Shown here piece by piece: positions 1-9,159 of a stretch of DNA of 64,000 nucleotides. The translations under genes and the position numbers were made by a program. Position 1 is the first letter of the stretch. Every line of letters starts with the position of its first letter. Under the pieces are notes generated by a model. That model saw nothing but the letters and a program-made list of their open reading frames with translations. It was not told where the DNA came from and did no database searches. The DNA is from Streptomyces nojiriensis (GTDB lineage Bacteria; Actinomycetota; Actinomycetes; Streptomycetales; Streptomycetaceae): contig NZ_CP071139.1 in the NCBI RefSeq assembly GCF_017639205.1, positions 7,439,501 through 7,503,500 of the forward strand. The letters run 5' to 3'.

Positions 1-1
1 C

Positions 2-655
2 TTCGCCCGGGCGCTGCGTGATCACCCGCGGCTGCGGGTGATCGCGGTCGTCCCCAGCATCCCGGAGGAGGACGGTCCGCTCACCCTGCCGATGAACCTG
101 ATCGGGCGGATCACGGCTCTGGACGAGCTGCGCCGGGCCGGCGGCGACCGGGTCGCGGTGTACGGCCTGGAGAACCGGGCGGGAACACCGGTCTACGTCC
201 ACGCCAAGGTGTGCGTGATCGACGACGTCTGGGCCTCGGTCGGCTCCGACAACATCAACCTCCGTTCGTGGACGCACGATTCCGAGCTGGGCTGCGCCGT
301 GTACGACGAGCACCCGGATCCCAGGCGGCCGGCCGACCCGGGAGGGCTGGGGGACGGCGCACGCACCTTCGCCCGCGAGCTGCGCCTGGAGCTCATGTGC
401 GAGCACACCGAGACCGGGGCGGCGGACGGGCTGTGCGACCCGGTGTCCGCTTTCGATGCCTTCGCCGCGAGCGCGGCAGCCCTGGACGCCTGGCACGCGG
501 GCGGCCGCCCCGGCCCCCGGCCGCCGGGCCGGCTGCGCCGGTACGTGTCCCCGGAGCTGTCCGTGACCCGGCGGGTGCTCGCGACCCCCCTGCACCACCT
601 GCTGGTCGACCCGGACGGCCGTCCGCTCGGTATGAGGATCCGGGGCACCTTCTGA
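2..655 (+). CDS. Phospholipase D-like protein, C-terminal part (5' end outside window)
   Basis: The reading frame is open from base 2, so the gene begins upstream of the window. The visible part is the C-terminal half of a phospholipase D superfamily protein. It contains the HKD motif HAKVCVIDD (H-x-K-x4-D) followed by the usual SDNINLRSW block. Family members hydrolyse or transfer phosphodiester bonds, for example in phospholipids or in cardiolipin synthesis; two HKD motifs normally form one active site and only the second is visible here. The tail after the motif (about 140 residues) is Pro/Gly/Arg-rich and ends GMRIRGTF. Which lipid is the substrate cannot be told from this fragment. Confidence 0.85.
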   Translation, partial: FARALRDHPRLRVIAVVPSIPEEDGPLTLPMNLIGRITALDELRRAGGDRVAVYGLENRAGTPVYVHAKVCVIDDVWASVGSDNINLRSWTHDSELGCAVYDEHPDPRRPADPGGLGDGARTFARELRLELMCEHTETGAADGLCDPVSAFDAFAASAAALDAWHAGGRPGPRPPGRLRRYVSPELSVTRRVLATPLHHLLVDPDGRPLGMRIRGTF

Positions 656-786
656 CGGCGAACCATTGAAAATCCGTACAAATTCATGTCACATAGTGCC
701 CGTTCCCGGCACGGTGGGTACCGCTTAAGTGACCAAAATGGCGGCGGGTTAGCATATGAGCACCGCCTAGCTCGAAAGATAATCCT
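656..786 (+). promoter_or_regulatory. Promoter region of the GAPDH gene
   Basis: This 131-base gap is clearly more AT-rich than its surroundings. It holds a short hairpin GTGCC-N7-GGCAC (around 698-714) and a possible promoter, TTAAGT followed after 19 bases by TAGCAT. The assignment of the -35/-10 boxes is tentative. Confidence 0.35.
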
Positions 787-2232
787 GTGACTGTCAATGA
801 GGACTCGTTCACCAGCTGGAAGAACCGCGAGGAGATCGCGGAGTCGATGATCCCGATCATCGGGAAGCTGCACCGGGAGCGGGACGTCACGATCCTGCTC
901 CACAGCCGTTCCCTGGTGAACAAGTCGGTGGTCAGCATCCTCAAGACCCACCGATTCGCCCGGCAGATCGACGGTGAGGAGCTCTCGGTCACCGAGACCC
1001 TGCCGTTCCTGCAGGTGCTCACCACGCTCGATCTCGGCCCGTCCCAGATCGACATCGGCATGCTCGCCGCGGAGTACAAGAGCGACGACCGCGGCCTCTC
1101 GGTGGCCGAGTTCACCGCCGAGGCCGTCGCCGGTGCCACCGGCGCGAACAAGATCGAGCGCGGCGACGGCCGCGACGTCGTCCTGTACGGCTTCGGCCGC
1201 ATCGGCCGCCTCGTCGCCCGCCTGCTGATCGAGAAGGCCGGCTCCGGCAACGGCCTGCGCCTGCGCGCCGTCGTCGTCCGCGGGGGCGGCGAGGCCGACC
1301 TGGTCAAGCGCGCCTCGCTGCTGCGCCGCGACTCGATCCACGGCCAGTTCCAGGGCACGATCACCGTCGACGAGGCGAACAGCACGATCATCGCCAACGG
1401 CAACGCCATCAAGGTGATCTACGCGAACGACCCGTCCGAGGTGGACTACACCGAGCACGGCATCAAGGACGCCATCCTCATCGACAACACGGGCAAGTGG
1501 CGCGACCGCGAGGGTCTGTCCAAGCACCTGCGCCCCGGCATCGACAAGGTCGTCCTGACCGCCCCGGGCAAGGGCGACGTCCCGAACATCGTGCACGGCG
1601 TCAACCACGACACCATCAAGCCGGACGAGCAGATCCTGTCCTGCGCCTCCTGCACCACCAACGCGATCGTCCCGCCGCTCAAGGCCATGGACGACGAGTA
1701 CGGTGTCCTGCGCGGTCACGTGGAGACCGTCCACTCGTTCACGAACGACCAGAACCTGCTGGACAACTACCACAAGGCCGACCGTCGTGGCCGCTCCGCG
1801 CCGCTGAACATGGTCATCACCGAGACCGGCGCCGCCTCCGCCGTCGCCAAGGCGCTGCCCGAGCTCAAGGCGCCGATCACCGGCAGCTCGATCCGCGTCC
1901 CCGTCCCGGACGTCTCGATCGCCATCCTGAGCCTGCGCCTGGGCCGTGAGACCACCCGCGAAGAGGTCCTCGACTACCTCCGCGACGTCTCGCTGCACTC
2001 GCCGCTCAAGCGCCAGATCGACTTCACCACGGCACCCGACGCGGTCTCCATGGACTTCGTCGGTTCGCGCCACTCCTCGATCGTCGACGCGGGCGCCACC
2101 AAGGTGGACGGCGACAACGCCATCCTCTACCTCTGGTACGACAACGAGTTCGGCTACTCCTGCCAGGTCATCCGTGTGGTCCAGCACGTGTCCGGCGTCG
2201 AGTACCCGACCTACCCGGTTCCGGCGGTCTGA
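787..2232 (+). CDS. gap: Glyceraldehyde-3-phosphate dehydrogenase, long form
   Basis: Converts glyceraldehyde-3-phosphate to 1,3-bisphosphoglycerate with NAD(P) in glycolysis/gluconeogenesis. The Rossmann glycine motif GFGRIG is at residues 135-140 and the catalytic cysteine is C289 in the ASCTTN signature, followed by the conserved WYDNEFGYS near the C-terminus. At 481 residues it is about 140 longer than the classical enzyme. The extra length is an N-terminal extension (NREEIAESMIPIIGKLHRE...), the arrangement seen in the long GAPDH class of actinobacteria and some proteobacteria. It starts with GTG. It stands alone and its 3' end faces the MFS gene with a 15-base gap. Which of several actinobacterial GAPDH paralogues this is cannot be decided here. 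Confidence 0.95.
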   Translation: MTVNEDSFTSWKNREEIAESMIPIIGKLHRERDVTILLHSRSLVNKSVVSILKTHRFARQIDGEELSVTETLPFLQVLTTLDLGPSQIDIGMLAAEYKSDDRGLSVAEFTAEAVAGATGANKIERGDGRDVVLYGFGRIGRLVARLLIEKAGSGNGLRLRAVVVRGGGEADLVKRASLLRRDSIHGQFQGTITVDEANSTIIANGNAIKVIYANDPSEVDYTEHGIKDAILIDNTGKWRDREGLSKHLRPGIDKVVLTAPGKGDVPNIVHGVNHDTIKPDEQILSCASCTTNAIVPPLKAMDDEYGVLRGHVETVHSFTNDQNLLDNYHKADRRGRSAPLNMVITETGAASAVAKALPELKAPITGSSIRVPVPDVSIAILSLRLGRETTREEVLDYLRDVSLHSPLKRQIDFTTAPDAVSMDFVGSRHSSIVDAGATKVDGDNAILYLWYDNEFGYSCQVIRVVQHVSGVEYPTYPVPAV

Positions 2233-2247
2233 TCCGTCGCACCACCG

Positions 2248-3516
2248 TCACACCGTTCGACCGGCTGATCCGACAGGCGGGGCGGCGGTGGGCGGGCCCC
2301 CGATGCCGGCCGGCACCGGGGCGCCCCGCCCATCGCCCCCCGCCTGTCGCGCGTCGCGCCCGTGCGGCGCCACGAGATGCCGGGCCAGGGCGATCACGGC
2401 CAGCAGGGCCACCAGCGCGCACACGCCCTGCCAGCCGGCCCGGCCGTAGATCCGTACGCCCAGCCAGGACCCGCCGCTGCCGCCCAGGTACGCGCAGGTC
2501 ATGTACGCCGTGTTGAGCCGGCTGCGGGCGTCGGGCCGCACGGCGTACACCCGGGCCAGGTTGGCGACCGTGCCGGACTGCATCGAGACGTCGAGCAGCA
2601 GCGTGCCGCCCGCCAGCGCGGCCAGTCCCGCCGCCCCGCCGCCGGCGCCCGCCGCGAGGACCGCGGCCGAGACGAGGACCCCGAGCAGGCAGCAGAGGTT
2701 CACCCGGTCCGCTCCCCTGCGGTCCACCAGACGCCCGGCGTACGGGGTGCACAGCATGGTCACCGCGCCCACCAGGGCGAGCATCCCCACCGCGTGGGCG
2801 CCCAGACCGTAGGCCGGGCCGGTGAGCAGCAGCGCCAGGCAGGTCCAGACCGCCGAGAAGGCGCCGAAGACCGCCGCCTGGTAGAGGCAGGAGCGGCGCA
2901 GCTCCGGCTCGGTGCGCAGCAGACGCAGCGGCTCGGCCAGCAGCGCCGGGTACGGCCGGCGCGAGGTCGCAGTGGTGACCGGCAGGGTGCGGGCCAGGAC
3001 GGCCGCCAGCAGCAGGGCCACGGCCCCGGCCGCCAGGTAGGGGGCCCGCCACCCGAGCCATTCCCCGAGCGTCCCGCCGAAGGTGCGGGCGAGCAGCATG
3101 CCGCCGGTCGAACCGCTCAGCAGGGTGCCCAGTACGGCTCCCCGGCGGTCGGCGGCCACCAGACCGGCCGCCAGCGGCCCGATGACCTGCGCGGCCACCG
3201 TGGTCACCCCGACGACGGCCGCGGCGGCGAGGAGCGGCGCGAGCCCCGGCGCACAGCCCGCGGCCAGCAGGCCGGCGCCGGTCAGGGCCAGCAGGGTGAC
3301 GAGGAACGGGCGGTGCGGGAGCCGGTCGCCGAGCGGCACCAGCAGGAAGATCCCGGCCGTGTAGCCGATCTGGATCGCGGTCACCACCAGGGAGGCCGAG
3401 CCGGGCGACGCGTGCAGGGCCGTGACGACCAGCGGGCTGACGGCCTGCGGGAAGTAGACCGTGCCCACGCCGACGGCGCAGGTCAGGGTGAGGAGCAGGA
3501 GCAACCGGCGGCTCAT
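2248..3516 (-). CDS. MFS efflux transporter
   Basis: Integral membrane protein of about 12 hydrophobic segments with the major facilitator motif VPLGDRLPHRPFL between helices 2 and 3 (a variant of the G-D-R-x-G-R loop) and VDRRGADRVNL in the second half. It is probably a drug/proton antiporter of the YnfM/AraJ type. I start it at MSRRLLLLLTL because GGGGGTCCGGG lies immediately before that ATG; an upstream ATG at 3561 would add 15 residues without a comparable ribosome binding site. It is divergent from the ArsR-like regulator at 3617 across 100 bases, the usual layout of a pump with its own repressor. Confidence 0.85.
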   Translation of the reverse strand: MSRRLLLLLTLTCAVGVGTVYFPQAVSPLVVTALHASPGSASLVVTAIQIGYTAGIFLLVPLGDRLPHRPFLVTLLALTGAGLLAAGCAPGLAPLLAAAAVVGVTTVAAQVIGPLAAGLVAADRRGAVLGTLLSGSTGGMLLARTFGGTLGEWLGWRAPYLAAGAVALLLAAVLARTLPVTTATSRRPYPALLAEPLRLLRTEPELRRSCLYQAAVFGAFSAVWTCLALLLTGPAYGLGAHAVGMLALVGAVTMLCTPYAGRLVDRRGADRVNLCCLLGVLVSAAVLAAGAGGGAAGLAALAGGTLLLDVSMQSGTVANLARVYAVRPDARSRLNTAYMTCAYLGGSGGSWLGVRIYGRAGWQGVCALVALLAVIALARHLVAPHGRDARQAGGDGRGAPVPAGIGGPPTAAPPVGSAGRTV

Positions 3517-3616
3517 CCCGGACCCCCGGTGAACGGCGCCCGTCATGGGGGGAGTTGTCATGAGGGGAGTTCACGGCACGACCCCGGACGCGACAATCGA
3601 TGTAGCGTATGCCTTC

Positions 3617-4624
3617 ATGATCAGCTTCGAGCTCGGCGTCGAGGACCTCGCCGACACCCGGTTCGCGCTCTCACCCCTGTACGAGACCGTCCTCAGCCTG
3701 CGCGTGCTGCGCGAGCCGGGGCTCTCCGCCCTGCACCTCCCGTGGCGCAGGTCGGTCCTCGGCACACCGGACGCACCGGGCGCACTCGGCGGGCTCGACA
3801 CCGAGCTGCTGATGTCCGTGGTCGCGGTACGGCGCACCCTGCCCGACTTCCTCACCCCCCGCCCCGCGAGCTTCGCGCCCTCCTTCGAGGAGGAACTGGC
3901 CACCGTCGGCCGGACGCCCCCCGACCTGGTCCGCCGCGACCTGCTGGCCGCGCACGCCCCGGACCCGCTCCCCGCCCCGCTGCGCGCCGCCCTCGCCCCC
4001 GACGACGGACCCGTCGCCGCACTTCGCGACGCCCTGTGCGCGCTGCTGCGCCGGTACTGGGAGATCGCCGTCCAGCCGATGTGGCCGCGGATGCGCCTCC
4101 TGCTGGAGGCCGACATGACCTATCGCGCGCGGCAGCTGGCCATGGGCGGAGCCCGTCTCCTCTTCGCCGACATCCACCCGAACCTGCGGTGGCACGACGG
4201 CGTGCTGCACATCGGGCAGATGATCAGCCGGCACCGCGTCGTGGCGTCCGGCCGCGGGCTGCTCCTCGTGCCGTCCGTGTTCGCGCACAAGCCCGCACCC
4301 CCGGTCAGCCCCGAGGAGGCGCCGACGCTCGCGTACCCGAGTCGCGGCGTGGCCACCCTCTGGGCGCGCGAGCCCGTCGCCGGCCCGGCCGCCCTGGTGT
4401 CCCTGCTGGGCGCGCCCAAGGCGAGACTGCTCGGCCTGCTCGACGAACCGCTGCCCACCGTCGAGCTGGCCCGCCGCCTCGGGGTCACCGCGAGCGCCGT
4501 GTCCCAGCACCTGGGCGTGCTGTACGCCACCGGCCTCGTCTCCCGGGCGCGCGACGGACGGCAGGTCCTCTACCGCCGCAGCCCGCTCGGCGACGAGCTG
4601 AGCGTGCGGAGCCGCGCGGGGTGA
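3617..4624 (+). CDS. ArsR-type winged-helix regulator (DUF5937-like)
   Basis: The 335-residue protein has a long N-terminal region (MISFELGVEDLADTRFALSPL..., DUF5937-like). Its C-terminal winged helix-turn-helix is of ArsR type: PTVELARRLGVTASAVSQHLGVLYATGLVSRARDGRQVLYRRS. No metal-binding cysteine motif is visible in the HTH, so a small-molecule ligand rather than a metal is likely. I choose the ATG at 3617 because the family begins with the MISFELG-type sequence; the longer frame from 3545 would overlap the promoter of the divergent MFS gene. The layout suggests it represses that pump gene. Confidence 0.82.
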   Translation: MISFELGVEDLADTRFALSPLYETVLSLRVLREPGLSALHLPWRRSVLGTPDAPGALGGLDTELLMSVVAVRRTLPDFLTPRPASFAPSFEEELATVGRTPPDLVRRDLLAAHAPDPLPAPLRAALAPDDGPVAALRDALCALLRRYWEIAVQPMWPRMRLLLEADMTYRARQLAMGGARLLFADIHPNLRWHDGVLHIGQMISRHRVVASGRGLLLVPSVFAHKPAPPVSPEEAPTLAYPSRGVATLWAREPVAGPAALVSLLGAPKARLLGLLDEPLPTVELARRLGVTASAVSQHLGVLYATGLVSRARDGRQVLYRRSPLGDELSVRSRAG

Positions 4625-4641
4625 GCGTGGGCCCCGCGCGC

Positions 4642-5832
4642 TCAGGCGCTCGCCCGTGCGGGCCGGCGCAGCAGGTAGCCGGCCGCGGCCGTGACCAGGA
4701 CGGCCATGCAGACGATGAACACCAGCCCGGCGCCCTCCAGACCGATCGGGCCCACCAGCAGCCCCACCCCGATCACCGGCAGCGAGATGCCCGCGTACGC
4801 CACCACGAACAGCATCGAGATCACCGCGGCGCGCCGGTCCGGGGGCGAGGCCGCGGCCACCGCGGCCAGCGCACCGCGGAACGCCAGGCCCTGCCCGGCC
4901 CCGCCGACGACCGCGCTCGCCACCACCAGCGCCAACAGGTCCCACCACAGCGCGCCCGCGAGCAGCGCCAGCCCGGCGAGCAGCCCCGCGCAGCCCAGCG
5001 GCAGCGACCGGCCCACCCCGACCCGGTCGACGGCCAGTTGCCCGGCGGTCGAGGCGAAGAAGGCCAGCGCGACGACCAGCCCGCTCACCGCGCGGTTGTG
5101 CACGTCCAGGGACTGCGCGAGGAAGGCGGGGCTGACCGAGGTGAACACCCCGAACAGCGCGAAGCCCACGAAGGCGGCGATCGCCGCGGGCACGAACACC
5201 GGCCGCACCTGCGGGGGCAGACCGGGCCGCTGCGGCCGTACCGTACGCAGCGGCCGGCGGTCGCGCACGGTCTCGGGGAGCCGCGCCAGGACCACGGCCG
5301 AGACGGCCACCAGCGCCAGGTGCACGGCGAACGGCAGGTACAGCGGCCAGGCGGCGTACTGCGCGAGCACTCCGGCGAGCAGCGGGCCGCAGCCCAGCCC
5401 GCCCATGTTGGCGGCCGTCGCCACCAACGTGGCCCGCGTGGCGCCGCCGCTGGGCGCCAGTTCCATCACGTAGGCCGTGGCGGCCCCGGTGAACAGCCCG
5501 GCGGACAGCCCCGACAGCAGCCGGCCCGCGTACAGCCAGCCCATGCCGGTGGCGGACAGGAAGCAGACGGCGCTGGCCGCCGAGAAGGCCAAACCGGCCA
5601 GCAGCACGGGACGCCTGCCGACGGTGTCCGAGGCGTTGCCCGCCAGCAGCAGCACGCCGATCACCCCGAAGGCGTACACGGCGTACACGACGGTCACCAC
5701 CAGCTCGGAGAACCCGAACTTCTCCTGGTAGAGCCCGTACAGGGGGGTGGGCAGCGTGGTGCCCGCCATACACACGGCGAACACCGCCCCGCCGAGCAAG
5801 CACGGGCGCCACCGCCGGCGATCATCCTCCAT
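4642..5832 (-). CDS. MFS transporter
   Basis: A 396-residue membrane protein with about 12 transmembrane segments. The N-terminus MEDDRRRWRPCLLGGAVF runs straight into helix 1, and the loop motif AGNASDTVGRRPVLL between helices 2 and 3 is the MFS signature. It is most like sugar/drug efflux pumps. Its 3' end faces the ArsR-type gene across 17 bases, with no room for a separate terminator. The substrate is unknown. Confidence 0.85.
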   Translation of the reverse strand: MEDDRRRWRPCLLGGAVFAVCMAGTTLPTPLYGLYQEKFGFSELVVTVVYAVYAFGVIGVLLLAGNASDTVGRRPVLLAGLAFSAASAVCFLSATGMGWLYAGRLLSGLSAGLFTGAATAYVMELAPSGGATRATLVATAANMGGLGCGPLLAGVLAQYAAWPLYLPFAVHLALVAVSAVVLARLPETVRDRRPLRTVRPQRPGLPPQVRPVFVPAAIAAFVGFALFGVFTSVSPAFLAQSLDVHNRAVSGLVVALAFFASTAGQLAVDRVGVGRSLPLGCAGLLAGLALLAGALWWDLLALVVASAVVGGAGQGLAFRGALAAVAAASPPDRRAAVISMLFVVAYAGISLPVIGVGLLVGPIGLEGAGLVFIVCMAVLVTAAAGYLLRRPARASA

Positions 5833-5889
5833 GCCGCCGACGGTAACCCCGCCGCCGCGGCCCGGCGCGGCGGCGGCCGCGCCCGCCGG

Positions 5890-6894
5890 TCAGGGGCGGC
5901 CCGCGTGGAGTTCCAGCGGGCCGGCGCCCGTGGCGCGGGCGGTCAGGCAGGCGGTGATCTGGCGCCGCAGGGCGGGTTTGACCAGGCCGGGGAGTTCCAC
6001 GGGGGTGACGGTGCGCCACTGGAGCAGCTCGGCCCGGTCCAGCCGGATCCGGGCGAGGGCGGGGGCGTCGAGGACGCCGCCGTCGTAGAGGAAACGGATA
6101 CGGGCCGGACGGCCGGGCTTGTGGGACCAGTTCACGGCGAGCAGCCGGCCCGGGGCGAGGTCGAGGCCGAGCTCCTCGAGGACCTCCCGCCGGGCGGCGG
6201 CGCGCGGGATCTCGCCGAGGTCGCTGTCGATGCCGCCCCCGGGCAGGTTCCAGCGGTCGGACCTGCCGTACGCGGGCTGTACCAGCAGGATCCGGCCGTC
6301 GGAGCCGGTGAACAGCACGCTCGCCGCGGTCACCGCCTTGGGGCGGCTGGCCCGGTGGCTGGCCGGGTCGAGGGTGCCCGAGTGCTCCAGGGCCACGCGC
6401 CGGGCCGGATCCAGACCGGCCGGGGAGCCCGGCTGGGGCACCCCGTCGACGAGGTGGGCGAAGGAGCCGGTGTGCAGGGCGGCCAGTGCGGCGCGCAGCC
6501 GGGGCGCGACCCGGGCGGGCAGCAGCGCGCAGGCCGCCTCCGGCGGGAGCCAGCGCGCCTCGGTCGCTTCCCCGACGGGGAAGGAGACCGCCGCGGCCTC
6601 CTGCGGCGGGACCGGGCCGACGAGGTGGACGTGCACGATCACGGAGCGGCCGGGCGTACCCGCCGTGGCGGGCGGACGGGAGTCCACCGCCAGCAGCCGG
6701 CCGGCGGGCAGAGCGAGGTTCAGCCCTTCCCGCAGCGCGCGGGCGAGCCCTTCCTCCGGGGTCTCGGTGCCGTGGACCGAGCCGCCCGGCAGCTCCGGTT
6801 CCGTCCTGCCCGGGGTGGTCAGTACGAGGACCCGGCCGCGCGTGTCCAGGACGACCCCGGTGGCGGCCACGAGCGGGGAGGGACGGTCGGGCAC
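5890..6894 (-). CDS. Protein with two Nudix hydrolase domains
   Basis: Nudix enzymes hydrolyse nucleoside diphosphates linked to another moiety. Two Nudix domains are in tandem in 334 residues. The second (about 185-320) has a good box: GGGID...GEIPRAAARREVLEELGL, with REVLEELGL intact and one extra residue before the first Glu. The first (about 1-140) keeps GGSVHGTETPEEGLARALREG but reads REGLNLAL where REvxEExGL is expected, so it has lost the catalytic EE pair and is probably non-catalytic. The start is GTG with GGAG six bases upstream. The gap to the next gene is occupied by a MITE-like element. Confidence 0.85.
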   Translation of the reverse strand: MPDRPSPLVAATGVVLDTRGRVLVLTTPGRTEPELPGGSVHGTETPEEGLARALREGLNLALPAGRLLAVDSRPPATAGTPGRSVIVHVHLVGPVPPQEAAAVSFPVGEATEARWLPPEAACALLPARVAPRLRAALAALHTGSFAHLVDGVPQPGSPAGLDPARRVALEHSGTLDPASHRASRPKAVTAASVLFTGSDGRILLVQPAYGRSDRWNLPGGGIDSDLGEIPRAAARREVLEELGLDLAPGRLLAVNWSHKPGRPARIRFLYDGGVLDAPALARIRLDRAELLQWRTVTPVELPGLVKPALRRQITACLTARATGAGPLELHAGRP

Positions 6895-6972
6895 GGCGGG
6901 CTCCTGCGGATCGGATCGGCGGCCACCAGCACTATGCCCCGGCCTCGGCGGTGCCCGGCGCCGACATGCGGG

Positions 6973-7140
6973 CTAGGTCCTGTCGTCAAAGTGGCGTCTG
7001 GCCCGCGACGCCCGGCACCGCACCTCGCCGCGTTGTCGGGGCGCCCGAGTACGTCCAGTACACGGGCGCCCCTCCGCCTTGCGATGCACGGCACCGGACG
7101 CCGCGGGCCTTACCGACGCCACTTTGACGACAGGACCTAG
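6973..7140. mobile_element. MITE-like element 1 (168 bp)
   Basis: The element is bounded by CTAG on both sides and carries near-perfect terminal inverted repeats beginning GGTCCTGTCGTCAAAGTGGC. Inside is a perfect 10-bp stem, GGGGCGCCCG (7038-7047) paired with CGGGCGCCCC (7063-7072), within a longer imperfect palindrome. It has no coding capacity. A CTA-element-TAG arrangement is what insertion into CTAG with TA duplication (IS5/IS630-type elements) would give. The core is shared with the elements at 18095 and 59705, but the terminal repeats here are different. Its right-hand CTAG contains the stop codon of the lysE-type gene. Confidence 0.85.
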
Positions 7141-7760
7141 GCGCGGGCCAGCAGCAGGCCGCCCATGGTGACCATGGTCGCAGCGACGAGCCCGTCCAGG
7201 ACCCGCCAGGCAGCCGGGCGGGCGAGCAGACCGCTCAGCAGCCGGGCTCCGTAGCCCAGACCGGCGAACCAGGTCAGGCTGGCCAGCACGGCCCCGATGG
7301 CGAAGGCCCAGCGCAGGTCGCCGCGGTCGGCGGCGAGGGAGCCGAGGAGCAGCACGGTGTCCAGGTAGACGTGCGGGTTGAGCCAGGTCATGGCCAGAGC
7401 GGTCAGCACGGCCCGGCGGGCGGACCCGCTCGTCGCCCCCTCCGTGGTGAGGGCGGCGCCGGGGGCGGGCCGCAGCACCCGGCGGGCGGCCAGGACCCCG
7501 TAGCAGATCAGGAACCCGCCGCCGGCCAGCCCGACCGCCGTCAGGGCGGCCGGCCAGGCGGTGACGAAGGCGCCGACGCCGGCGACGCCGAGGGTGATGA
7601 GGACCGCGTCGGAGACGGCGCAGATGGCGACCACGGCGAGGACCGCGTGGCGGCGCGCGCCCTGGCGGAGGACGAAGGCGTTCTGCGCGCCGATGGCGAC
7701 GATGAGGGAGAGTCCGCTGCCGAAGCCGGCCAGGGCCGCGGTGACGATGCCGTAGTTCAT
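7137..7760 (-). CDS. LysE/ArgO-type amino acid exporter
   Basis: A 207-residue membrane protein with about six hydrophobic helices and the LysE/ArgO N-terminal signature GLSLIVAIGAQNAFVLRQG. Members export lysine or arginine when the pool is too high. It is divergent from a LysR-type regulator of the ArgP/LysG kind (69-base gap), which supports basic amino acid export under control of that regulator. The stop codon TAG lies inside the CTAG at the edge of MITE-like element 1, and the protein looks full length (ends LLLARA). Confidence 0.9.
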   Translation of the reverse strand: MNYGIVTAALAGFGSGLSLIVAIGAQNAFVLRQGARRHAVLAVVAICAVSDAVLITLGVAGVGAFVTAWPAALTAVGLAGGGFLICYGVLAARRVLRPAPGAALTTEGATSGSARRAVLTALAMTWLNPHVYLDTVLLLGSLAADRGDLRWAFAIGAVLASLTWFAGLGYGARLLSGLLARPAAWRVLDGLVAATMVTMGGLLLARA

Positions 7761-7829
7761 GACGTCGACGGTAGGCAGCGAGATCGGTTCAGTACAGCTA
7801 AAGATTTTTACGTACCATTAGCGCTTGTG

Positions 7830-8756
7830 ATGGATGAGCTTCCGCTGGACCAGGTACGCACGCTGCTCGCCGTGGTGGACGAGGGCACCTTCGACGCGGC
7901 GGCGGCCGCCCTGCACGTGACCCCCTCCGCGGTCAGCCAGCGGGTCAAGGCGCTGGAGCAGCGGACCGGGCGGGTGCTGCTGATGCGTACGAAGCCGGTG
8001 CGGGCGACCGAATCCGGGGAGGTGGTGGTCCGCTTCGCCCGGCAGCTGGCGCGCCTGGAGCGCGACGCTCGGGCCGAGCTGGGGATGGCCGACGGGATGG
8101 GCCCGGTGCGGCTGCCGATCGCGGTGAACGCGGACTCCCTCGCCACCTGGTTCCTGCCGGCGCTCGCGCGGGTGCCGCAGGATCCGCCGGTCTGCATCGA
8201 GCTCCACCGCGAGGACGAGTCCCACACGACGGCGCTGCTGCGGGAGGGGCAGGTGATGGCGGCGGTGACCTCCTCGCCCGACCCGGTGGCCGGGTGCAGC
8301 GTACGGCTGCTGGGACTGGTCCGGTACCTGCCGACGGCGAGTCCCGAGTTCGCGGCCCGGTACCTGACCGGGGCACCGGAACGGGATCTGCGCGAGGCGC
8401 CGACGATCGTGTTCGACCGGAAGGACGACCTCCAGGACGCCTTCGTCCGCGCGCTGACGGGGGACCCGGCGGCCGGGGCGGGGCCGGTACGGCACTACAT
8501 CCCGACGTCGGAGGGGTTCCGTGACGCGGTGGTCGCGGGGCTGGGGTGGGGGCTGGTGCCGGAGCAGCAGTCGAGACCGCTGGTACGGACGGGGCAGTTG
8601 GTGCTGCTGGAGCCGCTGCGGCCGATGGACGTACCCCTGTACTGGCAGCAGTGGAGGCTCGACTCGCCCGCGCTGTCGTCGGTCGCCGAAGTGATCGCGG
8701 CGGCGGCCCGGGAGTCGCTCCGGCACCTGCGGCCTGACCGGCAGGACACCCCCTAA
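7830..8756 (+). CDS. LysR-family regulator, ArgP/LysG type
   Basis: The N-terminal LysR helix-turn-helix (MDELPLDQVRTLLAVVDEGTFDAAAAALHVTPSAVSQRVKALE) is followed by a periplasmic-binding-type effector domain (308 residues). The family activates lysE/argO in response to Lys or Arg, and the divergent exporter is the obvious target. The start is ATG at 7830; GTG immediately before it (7827) is an equal alternative. The intergenic region is AT-rich (AAAGATTTTTACGTACCATTA), consistent with LysR binding and overlapping promoters. Confidence 0.9.
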   Translation: MDELPLDQVRTLLAVVDEGTFDAAAAALHVTPSAVSQRVKALEQRTGRVLLMRTKPVRATESGEVVVRFARQLARLERDARAELGMADGMGPVRLPIAVNADSLATWFLPALARVPQDPPVCIELHREDESHTTALLREGQVMAAVTSSPDPVAGCSVRLLGLVRYLPTASPEFAARYLTGAPERDLREAPTIVFDRKDDLQDAFVRALTGDPAAGAGPVRHYIPTSEGFRDAVVAGLGWGLVPEQQSRPLVRTGQLVLLEPLRPMDVPLYWQQWRLDSPALSSVAEVIAAAARESLRHLRPDRQDTP

Positions 8757-8766
8757 GCTGCGACCC

Positions 8767-9159
8767 ATGGAGTCCTACACGATCGGCCAGGCGGCCCGGC
8801 TGCTCGGCGTCAGCGTCGACACGGCCCGGCGCTGGGCGGATGCCGACCGGTTCCCCACCCACCGCGAGGGCACGCGGCGCATGGTGGACGGGCCGGACCT
8901 GGCCGCCTTCTGCGTCGAGGCCGCGCAGGAGGGCGCCGAGGGCGAGGAGGCCCCGTACACCTCGGCCCGCAACGCCTTCCCCGGCATCGTCACCGGGGTG
9001 AAGCTCGGCACGGTCGACGCGCAGGTGGAGATCCAGGCCGGGCCGCACCGGATCGTGTCGCTGCTGACGCGGGAGGCGGTGGAGGAGCTCGGGCTGGAGG
9101 TGGGCGCGCGGGCCACGGCACGGGTGAAGTCGACGAGCGTGTTCATCGACCGGGTCTGA
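8767..9159 (+). CDS. MerR-like HTH protein with molybdopterin-binding (Mop/TOBE) domain
   Basis: A 130-residue protein. Residues 1-50 are an excisionase/MerR-type HTH (ESYTIGQAARLLGVSVDTARRWADADRFPTHREGTRRMVDG). Residues 66-130 are a Mop/TOBE domain (SARNAFPGIVTGVKLGTVDAQVEIQAGPHRIVSLLTREAVEELGLEVGARATARVKSTSVFI). This pairing is typical of small molybdate-binding regulators. No mod transporter genes are next to it, so it is either a molybdate store/sensor or regulates a distant modABC. It lies only 10 bases after the lysR-type gene. Confidence 0.85.
   Translation: MESYTIGQAARLLGVSVDTARRWADADRFPTHREGTRRMVDGPDLAAFCVEAAQEGAEGEEAPYTSARNAFPGIVTGVKLGTVDAQVEIQAGPHRIVSLLTREAVEELGLEVGARATARVKSTSVFIDRV

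Noticed and set aside
193..2187. Long leftward frame opposite the phospholipase-D-like and GAPDH genes
   Set aside because: Antisense shadow of well-supported genes; repetitive Val/Asp/Gly-rich sequence with no motif.
2362..7140. Very long rightward reading frame (1592 codons) across 2.4-7.1 kb
   Set aside because: Shadow frame opposite the MFS and Nudix genes, in a GC-rich stretch without stops; composition is Arg/Gly/Ala low-complexity and it has no domain.
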